From Oscillospiraceae bacterium (GTDB lineage: Bacteria; Bacillota; Clostridia; Oscillospirales; Ruminococcaceae), in assembly GCA_019416775.1 (NCBI GenBank), contig DXWR01000248.1, positions 1 to 12,790 on the forward strand: 12,790 nt of DNA, in the 5' to 3' direction. The position numbers and the translations under genes were made by a program. Within the stretch, counting starts at the first letter, position 1. Every line of letters begins with the position of its first letter. The notes below the pieces were generated by a model that made no database searches, had not been told where the DNA came from, and saw only the letters and a list, made by a program, of their open reading frames with translations. Shown here one piece after another: positions 12,590-12,790 of the stretch.

Positions 12590-12790
12590 TTACAAATCCC
12601 ACTCCTTTTGTTTTTCTAATTCTTCCAAAAGGCGCAAAAGATCCTCACTGGTGCATTCCTCCCGGTCCCGGAGCCGCTGCCACAACCGGCTGCCCCGTTT
12701 TTCGCTGGAGGAGAGGAAAAGCTTAACCCGGCCCAACAGCCTTCCTTCCCCGTTCAGCGGAGGGGCGGCAGTCTCCAGCCGGTACAGAGG
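12590..12790 (-). CDS. C-terminal 66 codons of an unidentified protein, cut by the window end
   Basis: A minus-strand frame open from the window edge to the TAA at 12592-12590; its start lies beyond the window. It reads PLYRLETAAPPLNGEGRLLG, then a lysine/arginine-rich stretch (VKLFLSSSEKRGSRLWQRLR), and ends in a charged helix-like tail (SEDLLRLLEELEKQKEWDL). The GC-rich codon use resembles the nitrogen genes rather than the helicase gene, which supports a real host gene. The end could form a short coiled coil. I do not recognise the family. The opposite-strand frame over this stretch is judged a shadow. Confidence 0.55.
   Translation of the reverse strand, partial: PLYRLETAAPPLNGEGRLLGRVKLFLSSSEKRGSRLWQRLRDREECTSEDLLRLLEELEKQKEWDL

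Noticed and set aside
12529..12726. A 65-codon plus-strand frame near the window end
   Set aside because: The minus-strand frame running off the edge (12590-12790) has more coding-like codons and a plausible charged C-terminus; the plus frame is probably its shadow.
1..12790. CRISPR arrays, rRNA, tRNA, transposase or integrase genes
   Set aside because: No regularly spaced repeats, no cloverleaf, and no recognisable transposase or recombinase motif in any frame that I read.

Overview
The window looks like chromosomal DNA from a Gram-positive anaerobe of class Clostridia, probably an Oscillospiraceae/Ruminococcaceae-type gut organism. This is inferred from strong GGAGG ribosome sites, consensus sigma-A promoters, a type III (GlnN) glutamine synthetase, a glutamate synthase split into separate polypeptides with ferredoxin-like partners, and a moderately GC-rich main region. 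No marker gene fixes the species.

Bases 1-5791 plus glnA form a complete ammonia-assimilation (GS-GOGAT) locus. Five tightly packed minus-strand genes run from 5239 down to 145. In transcription order they are: class II glutamine amidotransferase domain (gltB1 type), FMN/Fe-S glutamate synthase domain with an N-terminal ferredoxin domain (gltB2 type), a four-cluster ferredoxin, an FAD/NAD(P) oxidoreductase, and the GXGXG structural domain (gltB3 type). Gaps are 12-18 bases and nearly every gene has a good Shine-Dalgarno. Divergently, glnA (type III, 694 aa) runs from 5792 to 7876 on the plus strand. Together the enzymes would fix ammonia into glutamine and transfer the amide to 2-oxoglutarate, with electrons entering through the flavoprotein and Fe-S proteins.

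The roughly 550-base divergent control region (5240-5791) is the most interesting part. Each direction has a near-perfect sigma-A promoter, and each promoter is followed at once by the same small design. A 5-bp hairpin with a hexaloop (AATGAC before gltB1, AAGGGC before glnA) has a 3' arm that is also the 5' arm of a strong intrinsic terminator. This looks like a paired attenuation switch under one common factor. The loops fit the A1/G4 hexaloop recognised by ANTAR-family antiterminators, but only one such hairpin is seen per leader, whereas known ANTAR targets have two. A second, weaker promoter would let glnA bypass its attenuator.

Bases 7877-8941 hold a bidirectional terminator and a minus-strand aguB (N-carbamoylputrescine amidase) with its own promoter and no aguA partner in view. 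Bases 8911-9336 hold a short reading frame that looks 5'-truncated, a perfect 11-bp inverted repeat, and a 53-codon frame just behind the helicase gene.

Bases 9337-12219 (minus) encode a 960-aa superfamily 1 UvrD-like helicase fused to a RecB/Cas4-like PD-(D/E)XK nuclease with an Fe-S cysteine set. It reads as AT-richer than the nitrogen genes and has its own promoter and a foldable leader of about 190 bases. It may be an accessory (repair or defence) gene. The window ends inside a minus-strand gene of which only the last 66 codons are visible (12590-12790).
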